Of a stretch of DNA of 64,000 bases, positions 46,838 to 58,292 are shown piece after piece. The position numbers and the translations under genes are program-made. Where the stretch lies: the NCBI GenBank assembly GCA_026120035.1, contig JALRME010000017.1, positions 186,001 to 250,000 on the forward strand, written 5' to 3'. The notes beneath the pieces are model-generated. The model was not told the DNA's origin. It was given only the letters and a program-made list of their open reading frames with translations, and searched no databases. Every line of letters begins with the position of its first letter. The first letter of the stretch is position 1. The DNA comes from Coleophoma eucalyptorum. Taxonomy: Eukaryota; Ascomycota; Leotiomycetes; Helotiales; Dermateaceae.

Positions 46838-48176
46838 TAGTTTTTACTTGAGCCCAATTAGTAGATAAATAATAGAATGTCTATATGAATTGCCTCTTCC
46901 ATTACGCGGCTTCTCGATGTGGACTAGAAACATTCCGATCGTCACAACATGTGCAACCAGTTTATTTCCAACTAAACGAGGATTCCTGACTGATATTTAC
47001 GTCATATGCTACTTTTATATCACAGCAACCCGACCACGGGAAACCGTGAAGAGAGAGAAGGTACAAGGATCCTTTCGATTTATTTATATCGGAAAAAGTA
47101 ATTCCATACATAAACATCAATCTCACAACTTCTGTTGACTTACCATTTTCCCACCTCAGGGTATAAACCTCCAAACCACCTTACGCGAGCATAGCAACAA
47201 CTCCAGCCCGCATTAGCGATAAGGCTGCGTCGCGCATAAAAGTAAGAACAAAAACCCCCGAAGCTTTTATTCTACAATGGTAATCCCCATAGAGACGAAC
47301 TCCCAAATCTGTTGTTTTTCACAAAGAGAGTTCAAAGCAAGGGGAGAAAAAAAAAGACCCCGTTTGGTTGTTTGGGTATATTGCGTCAACCAATCGATAG
47401 CGGGAACTTCCCCCTCCCCCCCCTCCCCGATATCTGCAAGAGTCGGGCGGCGGGAGCCAAGTCTTCTGGCACCCCGCATTTTCCAGGGTTTTTTTTTTGG
47501 TTTGCTCCACCAAGCGCGAGCGAGCGAGAGGTGCAGTAGTACGTAAGGTACTTGGAAGTACCTTGAATATTCATTACGTGCATAAAAACGATCAAAGTAT
47601 CACAGCCACCTACTCCCTCCCAGTGTCCCTTGAGGGAAACGACCGGTTTCGTGTCTATCCAACACTTAAAGAAGAAGAAGAAAAGCCCCCCCCCCTCGGT
47701 TAAATTTCCCCTTCACTGATTTCTTTCTCGTCATCTCGTCTTGCCTACTTCCGTGCATGGTCCCCTCCTCCCCCCCCCGCTCCCCTCTCACACGTGCGAG
47801 ACATGACATCACTGAAATTTGAGGGGGTTAGAGGGAAAGAGACACAGAGAGGAAGTATAGAGCAAGCCATGACGCAAAGCGGAGGAAACCTGCTGGCCCC
47901 CATTCCAGTCGTCCTTTGCCAGCCAAAACTAAGGCCAGAGACGGAGCAGGGCGTGGCTAGTGTGTTGAGGCTTGCTTGATTTAAGAAAACAGGCAAGGAG
48001 ATGAGACGGACGGGGATTTAAAAAGGCTTCTTTTGCACTTGTTCCTTTGCTTTTTCCTCTTGTAAATCACAAGCATCAAGCATCAAGCAAAATCAAGTCA
48101 TCTCAATTTTTCCGTGTTTTAACTATCTCACACCGCGCCCTCTTTCTAAAACCTATCTTGCCCTTCCATCCAAAAT
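46838..48176. other. Intergenic, pyrimidine-rich promoter region
   Basis: No gene seen in 1.3 kb. Poly-C/poly-A tracts (about 47408-47425 and 47680-47695) and a CA-rich leader just before 48177 (repeated CATCAAGCA) suggest a strong promoter for the small gene that follows. Confidence 0.4.
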
Positions 48177-48490
48177 ATGCCTTCTACCACCACCGAGCAG
48201 ACCTTCCATATCCCCGACTCTATTCCCGTCGGGAAATTCCACGAGCATCACAAGCACAAGGAAGAGCACGGGGCAGATGATACCAATGTCGGCAGCAAAA
48301 GTGACGAGGCCGGTCTGAAAGAGGTGACCGACATGAAGGTAAGCATGCACTTTCTCTCTTCCCCTTTCTCGATTTGGAAATGGTTCAGACGCTGATTTTT
48401 ACTCCTCTGGTATAGAAGGCCGATAAGCAGAATGAGGGGTTGAAGGGTAGCGAGGCGGGCCTGGAGGGACAACCACATAGCTCGGCATAG
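48177..48490 (+). CDS. Small hydrophilic protein, 78 residues, unknown function
   Basis: Two exons, 48177-48338 and 48416-48490 (intron 77 nt, phase 0), 78 residues. The protein has no Cys, no membrane segment and no signal peptide. It is rich in His, Lys, Glu, Asp and Gly (KFHEHHKHKEEHGADD, then GLKGSEAGLEG) and is probably disordered. I do not recognise a family. Support for it being real: canonical GTAAGC donor and TATAG acceptor, the same hydrophilic character on both sides of the junction, and a leader just upstream that looks like those of strongly expressed fungal genes. Small His/Lys-rich hydrophilic proteins in fungi are often stress- or conidiation-linked, but nothing here proves that. 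Confidence 0.6.
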
Positions 48491-48784
48491 GCGTTGGGGG
48501 GAATTATTGTTCAGGATACCAATGTTGTAATATTAGCGGAATCAACACGTCGAATTGTCTCTGTCGTGAAATGCATCTTATCTCGAAAACCTTTGGGATT
48601 TTAGACTTGCCCTGACGCTACACAAGTGTGACTATTCTATCATCATGATACATACTGGTGAAACCCTGGTCCCATTGACCGTCCAGATGGAATACCTTCA
48701 AACCAGAGTGATCATATCTCTAACTCAAGGTTGTGACAAACACGAAGCCATTCCCATATCACACTAGAAGTGCTGAGTGCGCCT

Positions 48785-51160
48785 CTACAGAAAATCGTAA
48801 TCCCAGCCATCGAGGATCCAGGAATTAGATACATCAAAACCGAGATCTATCTCCGGCACCTGCCCTTCACATTAATATTTGATTCAGAGTGGAATAGAAA
48901 GAAAAGAAGGTAAGACTTACAAGACTGTTTGGAAATGGAGACGACGAATAAGTATGAGTGTTGCTAACTCCGCCGCCGCTATTAGAATTGCCGTTGAATC
49001 CCCACGATCGTATCAGTTCCAGCTTTTCTTCCCATGCCGCAAGACACATCTTCGTACTCATATTTGCAGCCTCTCGAATATTACGGCCCCGAAGATGTGC
49101 AATGAGTATGGAAAGAAAGAAGTGCCCTTTCGCACTGTCTTTCCCCATTGCTAGTCTTTGAGCCACATGGCCTAAGAACCTATCCAGTGCTTCTAGTAGG
49201 GGTTTCTTCAGTTCATTACTCATATAGGAGTATTCTTCAGATGCCTGCATCTTTAGTTCAGAGCATATGAGGATGGCTGCATGAAAGAAATCTTCCTTGA
49301 AGACCCCTCCCCCGATTGTACGCAAGCGAGCAAAGTCCTCCGCAGGTCTCGGAAGCATTATGGCTAGAGGTGGATATGAAAGTAGGGCCATGCAAGAATC
49401 CAGGCACACTTTTCGCGAGAGGGTGAACTGAGGTGAACTTCCTGCTCTTGCCGCATACAGGTAATGAAGATGGATTAGATATCTTCGGGTGAGATGGTCT
49501 AGCATGTAGACTTGAAAGCTGGTCGGTTGACCTGCTGACGCGTATTGAGATTCGAGGTTCTGGGGACGGAAGAAGCTTGGAATTGCACGGTAAGCTTCCG
49601 TCAGCGCCTCATGTAGTCTTATGACTTCATCATAGGTTGGCTGTGAGTGGATCTTGTTGACTAGTCGTGCTATATTGATCCGGATTGGAATCGAATCCAA
49701 CAAAGCAAGTTGCCAAGATGTCTGGGTCAAGACTTCCTTTGGCTTCGATTCAGGCAATGCCGTTGTGGCTTCGTCAAAGTCACTATCGTCAAGGTTTGAT
49801 GGAGGCTTACAGTCGTAATCCTCACAGGAGAGTAACAGAGGCATGCCAGAGTATGGGTTCGACTGAACGGTGAGTTCCAATACCGTGGCCCAAATCCGTC
49901 TCCTCATTTCCGCTTCAAATACACTGACTCCAGGGAACATTCCGGGATCTCGGTGCAGACCCATATTCAAGGCCATCGTCAAGATATTACTGGCCGATGC
50001 CCAGAAGGTGTCAGCACCGATATCGTTTGCTTGTCGGGCAAGGGCTAGAAGACACTGAAGTTGAATGGAATCGAAAGAGAGTTGTGCTTTTTCAAATGGT
50101 GCTTGAAGCCATGATCTTGCCGCTGAAATCCACAATATCGTCGACGGTCGTGACACTAGTGGACTATTACCTTGGTAACAGGCTGCTCCAACCGTGATCA
50201 CCAGGAGAAGCTTCATTGCAAATCTGGTGTCAGCGGCTTCACTGTTCTCCCAAAAGGATTGGTATGCTTTCATAAAGGTAGGGACATGTAGAATTCGGTA
50301 GGTCGTTTCGAATGTCCGCAAATATAATTGCAGTAATTCGTCACATAGTTGCCGGCAAGGGATGTAGTCTCTTGGATTTGGGAGTGGGTACAAGTTGGCT
50401 TTGAACTCAGACTTGATGGCACGCATAGTAGCTTTACACTGCTGTAAAAGTGCTCGTGATTCCTCCCATTCAGGCTCTTTCGAGAAATCCTTAAGGATTT
50501 CAAACTGTAAATACATTAGCCTCTGATGCTCATAATATGCTCAATGAAAGTTGAAGATAGGTCCAGAGCTGGATATCAGAGCGCATGACAGCTTCAATCG
50601 GGCGGTGGACTAGGACTCACTTGGCTAAACAGAATCATCCAATTTGTATGTCCAAAAAACCTCGACCTGGAAGAACTGCTATCATCTCTGGCACTGGCAG
50701 AGAAAAGATCTTCTGCCTTCAACGTCCTCGGGTCGGTACTAGACTGAATAAACTTCTCTATGCTGTCCTGACTTGGGAGTGTTTCATTTGAAGAGCTATT
50801 TTGCTGTTTCGTCTCTTTAAGGAGCCTCTCCAGGTCCTGAACCTTGCTCACGAGCTCTCTTACGGTTTGGGATTCTTGCTGTTGAGTACCTGGATTGTCG
50901 TCTTCAGTGTTGGAAGCCGCGTTGAAGACGAATACACCTGGAGGTCGTCTACTACCCACACTTGAAGTGGACCCAGCCGAGGGACTCGCTGTATCATAGC
51001 GTCTCCGAGCCGGTGGTTGCTCAGATCTATAGGTGCAGGATGGATTTCCAGAAGTAATGCACTGTCGACATGGCACCTTCCTATCACACTTGATTTTCCG
51101 CTGCCGGCATAGGACGCAGGATAAAGCCGGGCGACGTCTTTGCCGGATCGGGGGGTCCAT
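48785..51160 (-). CDS. Zn2Cys6 transcription factor with fungal-specific regulatory domain
   Basis: Three exons on the minus strand: 51160-50621, 50522-48921 and 48859-48785 (introns 98 and 61 nt, both phase 0), 738 residues. The DNA-binding cluster is near the N-terminus (residues about 15-43): CVLCRQRKIKCDRKVPC, then RQC and a final Cys. This is followed by a short coiled-coil (VRELVSKVQDLERLLKET), which suggests dimer binding to CGG repeats. The middle carries the fungal_trans domain (LRTFETTYRILHVPTFMKAY, then MALNMGLHRDPGMF and EAEMRRRIWATVLEL). The last exon adds an acidic/aromatic end, DLGFDV and WDYDFL, which could be an activation motif. Position next to the rhamnogalacturonan block and divergent from an MFS transporter makes it a candidate local regulator; targets are inferred. 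Confidence 0.88.
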
Positions 51161-52420
51161 GTTGGTCCCTGGGAAGTACAGCGATATCTAATGACCTTAC
51201 AGTATAGCTCCGCTCTTAATGAAGGCTTTATTCTCCGAGTAATCACGACAATCGTTATGTCTCAATGAGTTGAAGAAAGCAAAACACGGTGTCGTTGATT
51301 TTAACTCCGCATCAGCTATAGCCGCGACCGATATAGCCGAGAATGGTAGTCCTGTACTTCGTATAGGATGGGTCGTAAAACCAGAGTGTAGGAAAAGATG
51401 CTGGTAAGACAGAGATAACCATAGAAGAAAAGGGAGAGGCAAGTCAAAAACAGAAAATCCCAGCCATAAACATGAATATTTTTGACCCGTCTCATAATCT
51501 AAAAGTCATACCTGATTCCGTGGCCACAGGCCGAACAGATTCCCCATTAGGAAATAAATTGCCGAGTGGCTGCGAATCTCGTGTTGCTTACACACCCAAC
51601 TCTGTCTTTTCTTATTTGATCAATTCTCCTCTAGCATCGCCTCTCCGGACTACGTCGATTTCGAACTCAACCCGAGAAGCATACAGAGTCTTTGGACTAC
51701 GACAATCTTGAACACAAGGCATTGCCAGATATCTCTGAAGCGAGGCAAGTCAAACACAGCAGTGGCTGACGGGCTGGGACAAGAGACAAGATGTGGAGTC
51801 ACCAAGGGACGAGGACTCGTAATCACCAGGGCCAGTCGAACAGCCAAGTAAATGGCAGACTTCTAGCATATATATATGCATATATATATTCATCCATGAC
51901 CCCTGGCGGAGTACTTACTTGCTTGCTTGCTTGCTTACCCCGTAAGCAACCCCTCCTTTCCGCCTTGTGGCTTATGGCTGTAGGTGCCGGACGACTGGGG
52001 GGGAGAGATCTTATCAGATCCTTTCATCGATCTACTCCAATTCCCTCTTGTACCTTGAGAATGGATTAACACATTGCCGTTTACCCCACTTCCGCACAAC
52101 TGAAGGAAGATCCTGTGCCTATGCCATTCCGGGTCTGACGGCACATATTGCGACGCAAAGATGCAAGAGAGCTTACACCGTTGCGGCGCGGCGTCAACGT
52201 GACTTGTCCGTCGGAGCCTCCGATGCCTTTATATACAAACCGTTGAAAGCCCCAACTAGGTGCCGAAGCTTTTAGTTCCGATTTGCTTTTGTAACTTTTG
52301 CAATTTTGGGGTTTGATTTTCCAGTTTGGTTACTCAATCTTGTTACTCCATCTCCGAATATACTTGACTTTGTTCTACCTACCTACATACGTCATTGATT
52401 ATCTTTTACCTAGCGGTGCC
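51161..52420. promoter_or_regulatory. Divergent region between Zn2Cys6 factor and MFS transporter
   Basis: About 1.26 kb with AT-rich TATATATATGCATATATA near 51870 and a CTTG tandem (about 51916-51937). No other gene was recognised. Confidence 0.4.
51916..51937. repeat. CTTG tetranucleotide tandem
   Basis: About five units of CTTG/CTTA between the divergent regulator and transporter genes. Confidence 0.8.
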
Positions 52421-54037
52421 ATGCCGTTCAAGAAAAAATCTAAAGATTCTCAGCAAAATCCCACTCTTGCCGTCTCCCACCCGAGTGCCGCGGATCTTGA
52501 GATTCCAGATGGGGGGTATGCTTGGGTGCAAGTCTTTGCTATATTCCTAATCAATGGATTTACCTGGGGCCAGACGGCTGTATGTTTTCCCTCAACACCA
52601 ACCCTTTGTTATCTATACCTTCGCTAAAAAAAAATGTGTGCAATATAGTCCTATGGAGTATACCTAGCATACTATCTAGACAGCAACACTTTTCCTGAAG
52701 CAACCTCAATCGATTATGCCTTCATTGGTGGCTTGCAGTTTGCATTGTCTCTGTTGGTAGCCCCCGTCGCGACCATCACGGCGCGCAAGTATGGACTTCA
52801 CCCATGCATGCTCTTGGGCATCGCTCTTCAGACCCTCGGCTTCATCTGTGCGTCGTTTGTGCACCGCATCTGGCAGCTGTATATTACCCAAGGAGTGCTG
52901 ATTGGTGGTGGTCTGGGATTCATCTTCGTGCCCGCCACGCCAATCCTCTCTCAATGGTTCGACAAGAAACGCAGCCTGGCGACGGGTATTGCGTCGGCGG
53001 GATCTGGGATTGGAGGACTCATCTTCTCGTTTGGGAGCAATGCTATGATCCATAATGTCTCCCTGGGATGGTCATTCCGAATCACGGCATTGATCTGCGG
53101 CGCCATGAATCTCACAGCTGTAGCCCTGATTCGGAACCGAAACAAGACCATCAAACCACCACAGCTGGGCTTCGATACCAAACTCTTAGTTCGCTACGAT
53201 GTGATCCTGTTCCTAGCATGGGGGTTTATCAGCATGTTTGGTTACATGACCCTGTTGTACTCGCTCTCGGCCTTCGCTACCTCTCTCGGCCTGTCCAAGA
53301 CACAATCCGGCAACATCTCTGCCTTTCTCAACCTGGGAACCGCCATCGGACGGCCAGCGGTGGGATTCCTCAGTGACAGGTTTGGGCGTATGGAAGTTGC
53401 CGGCAGCTTGACCTTCGTAGGCGGAATTTTCTGTTTCGCCATCTGGATTCCGGCCAAGACGTATGCGGTGACGATTTTCTTCGCCATTGTGGTTGGTGCT
53501 ATCTTTGGAGTTTTCTGGATGGTAAGAATCTCTTGTCTCTCTCTAGCAAGATTGCACCTGCTAACAGCTACTTCAGACAGTTGCACCAATCGCCGTGAAT
53601 GTCGTAGGTGTTCCAGAAGTACCTTCCATGCTTTCCATATACTGGATTGTGATCACTGCACCAACGCTATGTGAGAGTTCCCTGGTAATCCTTTCATAAA
53701 CAAGAACTAACAAGACCCAGTCACCGAAGTAATCGCCCTCGAGCTCCGCCGCCCGCACATGTCGAACCAGTACATATATCCCCAGATCTTTTCCGGCATC
53801 TCATACGTCGTTGCGAGCATGTGCATGTTGGAAGTACGCCGAGTGACGCGCAAGAAATGGAGGGCCCACAATTCAAGCACCGTCCTAGAGACCACGGACT
53901 CCACCACGGCACAACCCCAGGATACAAATCAAGGATCGGGAGAGAAACAGGTAGAAACCATCGTGCCAGCCGAAGCACCCTCGCACACCATGCAGATCGA
54001 GTCGACATGGCAAACCGAGAAAGCCAGCGCCGGCTAA
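52421..54037 (+). CDS. MFS transporter, monocarboxylate (MCT) type
   Basis: Four exons: 52421-52579, 52649-53521, 53577-53670 and 53721-54037 (introns 69, 55 and 50 nt; phases 0, 0 and 1), 480 residues. After a charged tail it opens with the MCT-family signature PDGGYAWVQVFAIFLINGFTWG, followed by SYGVYLAYYLD across the first junction. Twelve helices follow, with GLGFIFVPATPILSQWFDKKR and ATGIASAGSGIGG between halves, and LSDRFGRMEVAG. This family (MCH/Esbp6-like in fungi) moves monocarboxylates or related metabolites; the cargo is unknown. The tail is Thr/Glu-rich. Location beside a Zn2Cys6 factor suggests regulated uptake. The stop is followed closely by the 112-bp repeat array. Confidence 0.87.
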
Positions 54038-54118
54038 GTCTCACCGACGCCTCTTCAGTGAGCCAAGTCCCGTCTCCAGACTGGAGACCGTAAGACAAAC
54101 TGAAGAGGATTCAGACAT

Positions 54119-54366
54119 CAAGCCCCTAACTGCCAGGGTCAAACCCCACAACCAGGAACTACAGCCTTTCCATCACTTTTCACACTTCGACCTGAGTTAT
54201 CACTGTCAGAGTCTTAGAGAAAGCCGAAACCAAGCCCCTAACTGCCAGGGTCAACCCTCCCCACCCCCGGGCCGCTCCTCCCGCAAGGAACCAAGACTTC
54301 CACGAACGTGAGTGAAGTTAAGGAAGATGCAAAATACAACGTCAAGCCCCTACTCGCCAGGGTTGA
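54119..54366 (+). repeat. Three copies of a 24-bp hairpin element at 112-bp spacing
   Basis: Cores start at 54119, 54231 and 54343. Copies 1 and 2 are identical over 24 bp and include AAGCCCCTAACTGCCAGGGT; copy 3 differs mostly in the middle and last bases. CCCT and AGGG in each can pair as a short stem around a 7-nt loop. The sequence between cores shows weak similarity, so a diverged 112-bp tandem repeat is likely. The array starts about 80 bp after the MFS stop codon, probably in its 3' UTR. Confidence 0.75.
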
Positions 54367-55193
54367 AAGGAACACAAATTACTTGATAACATCTGCCCAA
54401 TAGAGCTCTGATTTGAATGGAGCGCTAACTGGGAGTCCTTAAACTCAAGCGATGCATCTCACGGTGTGCAGCAGCGTGCAATTATAAGACTCAGTCCTGC
54501 TATCCGGTCCCAGATAAATGATGCAAGAGCCAGAATTTTCGAAGTACCGTTAGAAGTTGTTGAATCAAGCATTCGAAAGAAAGCCCACGTACTGTATGTA
54601 GATAGCAAATCCTCGATCGATGCTCAGGAGTACATAGCTACTTTAGACATATCAATTTCATGCAGCGCAGACAAGACAAGACAGTGCCAGATAGTCTTAG
54701 AGCCAAGAACTCGCAGGAGTCCGGTCTATTCTTGTAACCTATGAAACATTACTTATACCTTTACTGCCACTGCACCCCTACGATCAACATACAACACAGG
54801 CACACCAACCATTTATTCGCCTCCTCACCATGGACCCCTTACTCCAGTTACAATTTTTGACTCCCTGCCGTTTTCCGCCGTTTACGAACACCAATAACAA
54901 TATCATACGCCGAGGCGCAAAATATACAAGAGCAGGAGGAACAAAATAAACTACAAAACGACGATAGCCTCCCGTGATATCTTATCCCGCTAGCCGTAAC
55001 ACCTTGCTAATCAGACCATCCCAGAGAAGTTCACCGTGAACTTCACCACCCGGATAGGATACAAAATAAAGTTATTCCAGCCAACGCCTCGTGTCGATCC
55101 CCGATCACTTGAGAAACACCTTCCAAAACAATAAACGCCATGCAATCGAAATATGAATCGAAGAAAAATACAAATGGACTTTTTGAGAGCAGA
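54367..55193. other. Convergent intergenic region
   Basis: A frame at 54466-54744 begins at a GTG and has no recognised family; I do not call it a gene. The rest is AT-rich 3' UTR-like sequence. Confidence 0.4.
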
Positions 55194-58100
55194 TTAATGC
55201 CCATTTCCCGGAGGCATATCGAACAGGTTCAGAGGCCATGCATGATTTAAAGGAGCTCCTTGTCCCATGTGCTGCTGCATGCCCATCTCTCCCATACCTC
55301 CCATGTGACCATGCACCATAGCATGGCCATGGTTCGTTGGACTAATTGCCACAATAGAACTCTGCCTCTGTGTCGGCAGTTGAGGACGGGGGTGCATTTG
55401 TAGCTGAGGCTGAGAAAACTCAGGTTGGGAATTGAATGTGCCCGCCATGGCAGAAGTATAGTGCTGCCAGGCTGCAGGCATGGATGCTGGGGAGTCTTCT
55501 GTCTGGTAGGAATATTGAGGCGCAGGGGCCTGCGAGAAACTGTGCATTATTTGAGGCTCGGCTTGGCCACTAGAGCTGGCTGTTTGGTAGTTAATGTATT
55601 GGTTGATTGGCGGTTGAGATGAGTCAGGATACGTGTTGTACTGCGGCTGCGTAGTGTAAGGAGCGGGCTGAGGTGGAAGTTGGTTTTGCCCAATGTAGTT
55701 TGTCCCTTGTGAATCTGAACCAAAGTTGAAACTGTTGAATGCTGGAGCAGGATCTCCGCTTGGAGTCATGTTATCGTCAGAATCAGGCTCATTTTTTATG
55801 TTGCCCGAATCTATATACTGGGAAGATGTTGGGAGCGTCGGTAACCTTCTTGGGAGGACTCGTTTATCCAGAAGGGCCAGTGTCCCTTCGATAACAACTC
55901 TTACAGCATCCCGCAGCCGTGTACCAGAGCCTGAGGAGTTAGTGTGAGTATTGATGCAACTGGTGAAGTACATACCAAGTAGTTTGCCAACATCCCCCAT
56001 GACGTCCAACCACATATTCATTTCTCCTTTCACAGAAGCTAAGTCAGCCGCAGAGCTTTCACCTCGTTTCTGGAACTGATCAAAAAGACTTGTGGTTATG
56101 GCCATAACATAAACAGTGCTGTTGTACCATGTCGTGTCCAGGCTCTTGTGCTCCCCAAGCGCTTTGACGACAACAAGCATTTTCCTTGAAGATTCTACAC
56201 AAATCCTAAGGTTTGCAGCCTCGAACTCCTGGTCCTTTGTCTGAGATACCGAAGGGTGGCGTAGGAGAAGTCGGAATTCTAGGGCCCAAACTTGAGTGTA
56301 AAGCGCGAATACTTGACCATCAATTATCCCGACACCTGCTTCGCCATTGACAAGCTCTTCTGGTAGCTCATCCTGCCATTTTCTCAGTAGGCCCTCGAGG
56401 CGTAATATCTGCGATTCATACAAGTCGGGTCGTCTTCTGACAGCGTAGATGGTGCTGTACAGCTCATTGAAGAGAGGTAGGATCCTGTAGGCTGCTAAAC
56501 CAATAAGATGACCACACTTGCCAGGCCGAGATTCATCTAGGCCATCCTCCGACAGCAATTCGTCGTCTATGGGCTCTGGGAGCTCGATATCAAAATCATC
56601 GGTCCTGAAAGTCATTGGACGACCTAGCTTTCCGCTAAGTGTGATATCGATAGCCATTAGGGACCAGAAGGTACGCTTCCGCATCTCAACTTCGAGAGCG
56701 CTTGGCATCGAGCCAGCCGCCCACCTCTTGACAGATCGGTGAAGACCAAGCTCGATAGCAAGTGCCATGGTGGTTTGCGTCATGATCCAGCTTGCTCCTG
56801 GCTTGGGGAAATTGCGCAGATGAGCACAGATCAGCGTTAAGGCCTGTACATCTTGGAAGGTGTGGCTGCTGGCGAGCTCATAGAACTTGCTCAGGCAGAA
56901 ATGGTAATGCAGATTTGACTGACTGTTCTTTTTCTCGGATTCGCCTGGGGTGTCGCTATTTCGCGTTCCGAATTGGAAGCAGATAATAGCCATAATCATA
57001 TGCACAATAACAGTTTCTGCTACTGTCGGTACGAAGGAAGGATCGTCATACATCCGGGCAACTAACTTCACAACGGTGGGCTTATGCAAGAGTGGCATAT
57101 ATGGTGCGATCGCACCAAAATACCACTCGATGTAAGTCTCACCTACCTCTCTTTTTGGTAATTCCAAATTCTCGATCCTCTGGTTCACACCCAAGGATGA
57201 CTGAAGGAACGCTTGGTAAGACTTGTTGTAGAGTCGAGGCTGTAACGCTGTGGGGTCTGGCTCGTCCATATCTTGAGACTGGAAATCCGCAATATCAATG
57301 TCCATGCCAAGGATAGAGAGTGCTGTACCCCGGATTGAGCTGAGTCTCAAAGAACCTCCCGGTGATACGCCTAGATAATTGTCGCCTCTGCAGCTTGCTC
57401 TAAACGCTGGTAGGTCTTTTGGTGGATCTTTTGCTCCCATATTGTTTTGCCTAAGCTGGTTCAGGACCGGTTCGTGATCCGTCGCTGTCGAGTCGGAATC
57501 CTCATGGTCGGAAGTGCTGGTCGAGCCGTATTTATTGTAAGTTTGGGGCTCGATCCCATTCTGCACCAGGCGCTCCTCCAAATCCTGTACCTGCTGCCTC
57601 AAAACCTCCCTCTCCTCTTCAAGTTCTTGCACGTACCCACGCCGGTAGGCCTCGCCGGTGGATCGGTCCGTCACCATACAATCGGTCCCATTCTGTAAGC
57701 AATTGGAGCATGCCCCCGACAGCCCATCGCATCGTATCTTTCGGACCTGTTCAAGAAGTCAGTACGGGTCGATCTGCCAGAGATTGGTTGGAGATGCGAC
57801 CTTGCACCGATCGCAAGCTTGTCCTGTGCGATTGGAGTTTTGCAAGCGCTTCTTGACTGTCCTGGAGCACTCCTTGACATGGTCCGTCTTCTGCTGCTTG
57901 GATGTGCTGATGTGCAGGTCGGCACTGCTCTTGCGTTTTGTTGGCATCGCGGGCGGGGACTGGAAGGAAGACCGCGACTGGGAGTGCGAGCGCGACTGAG
58001 CGTGGTTCTGAGGGTAGTCGACGGCGGGGCGTGCCGTATACAGGGCAGAGGCCGAGGAGAACTCCAAATGACCTAATTCGAGACTATGGGGTCGAGGTGG

Positions 58101-58292
58101 TACATTGGTTGGAGTGCCAGCTTCTTGGCCGTCTAAGTGCGCTTCGGCTTCGTCGATTCCGCAATCACCACCGTCGTACGCAATGGTTTTCGCATGAGAA
58201 GGGAGCGGGAAGGGCGTGCTGCGATTGTTATACGATACGGGCGGGGGGTGCTGGTGATCGAGGCAGGAGGAGTGAGAGCCGCAGGTATTCAT
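55194..58292 (-). CDS. Large Zn2Cys6 transcription factor with Gln/Pro-rich tail
   Basis: Exons on the minus strand: 58292-57801, 57746-55976 and 55930-55194 (introns 54 and 45 nt), about 999 residues. The zinc cluster is split by the first intron: ACDRCK, then VRKIRCDGLSGACSNCLQNG and a final Cys, with RRGYVQELEEEREVLRQQ forming a coiled coil right after. Then comes a fungal_trans domain (ETYIEWYFGAIAPYMPLLHK, later LALELGLHR-like AIELGLHRSVKRW and the arginine-rich EMRKRTFW). The C-terminal 230 residues are Gln/Pro/Ser/Tyr-rich and His/Met-rich at the end, like an activation region. ATG 58292 was preferred because the open frame upstream to 58526 looks non-family. The 45-nt intron has no stop and a length divisible by three, so unspliced transcripts also code. 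Targets are unknown. Confidence 0.85.

Noticed and set aside
53721..54098. Minus-strand frames opposite the MCT transporter end
   Set aside because: They are shadows of the last exon of the transporter.
54466..54744. Plus-strand frame of 92 codons between convergent genes
   Set aside because: It starts at GTG, has no recognised domain, and sits in 3' UTR-like sequence.
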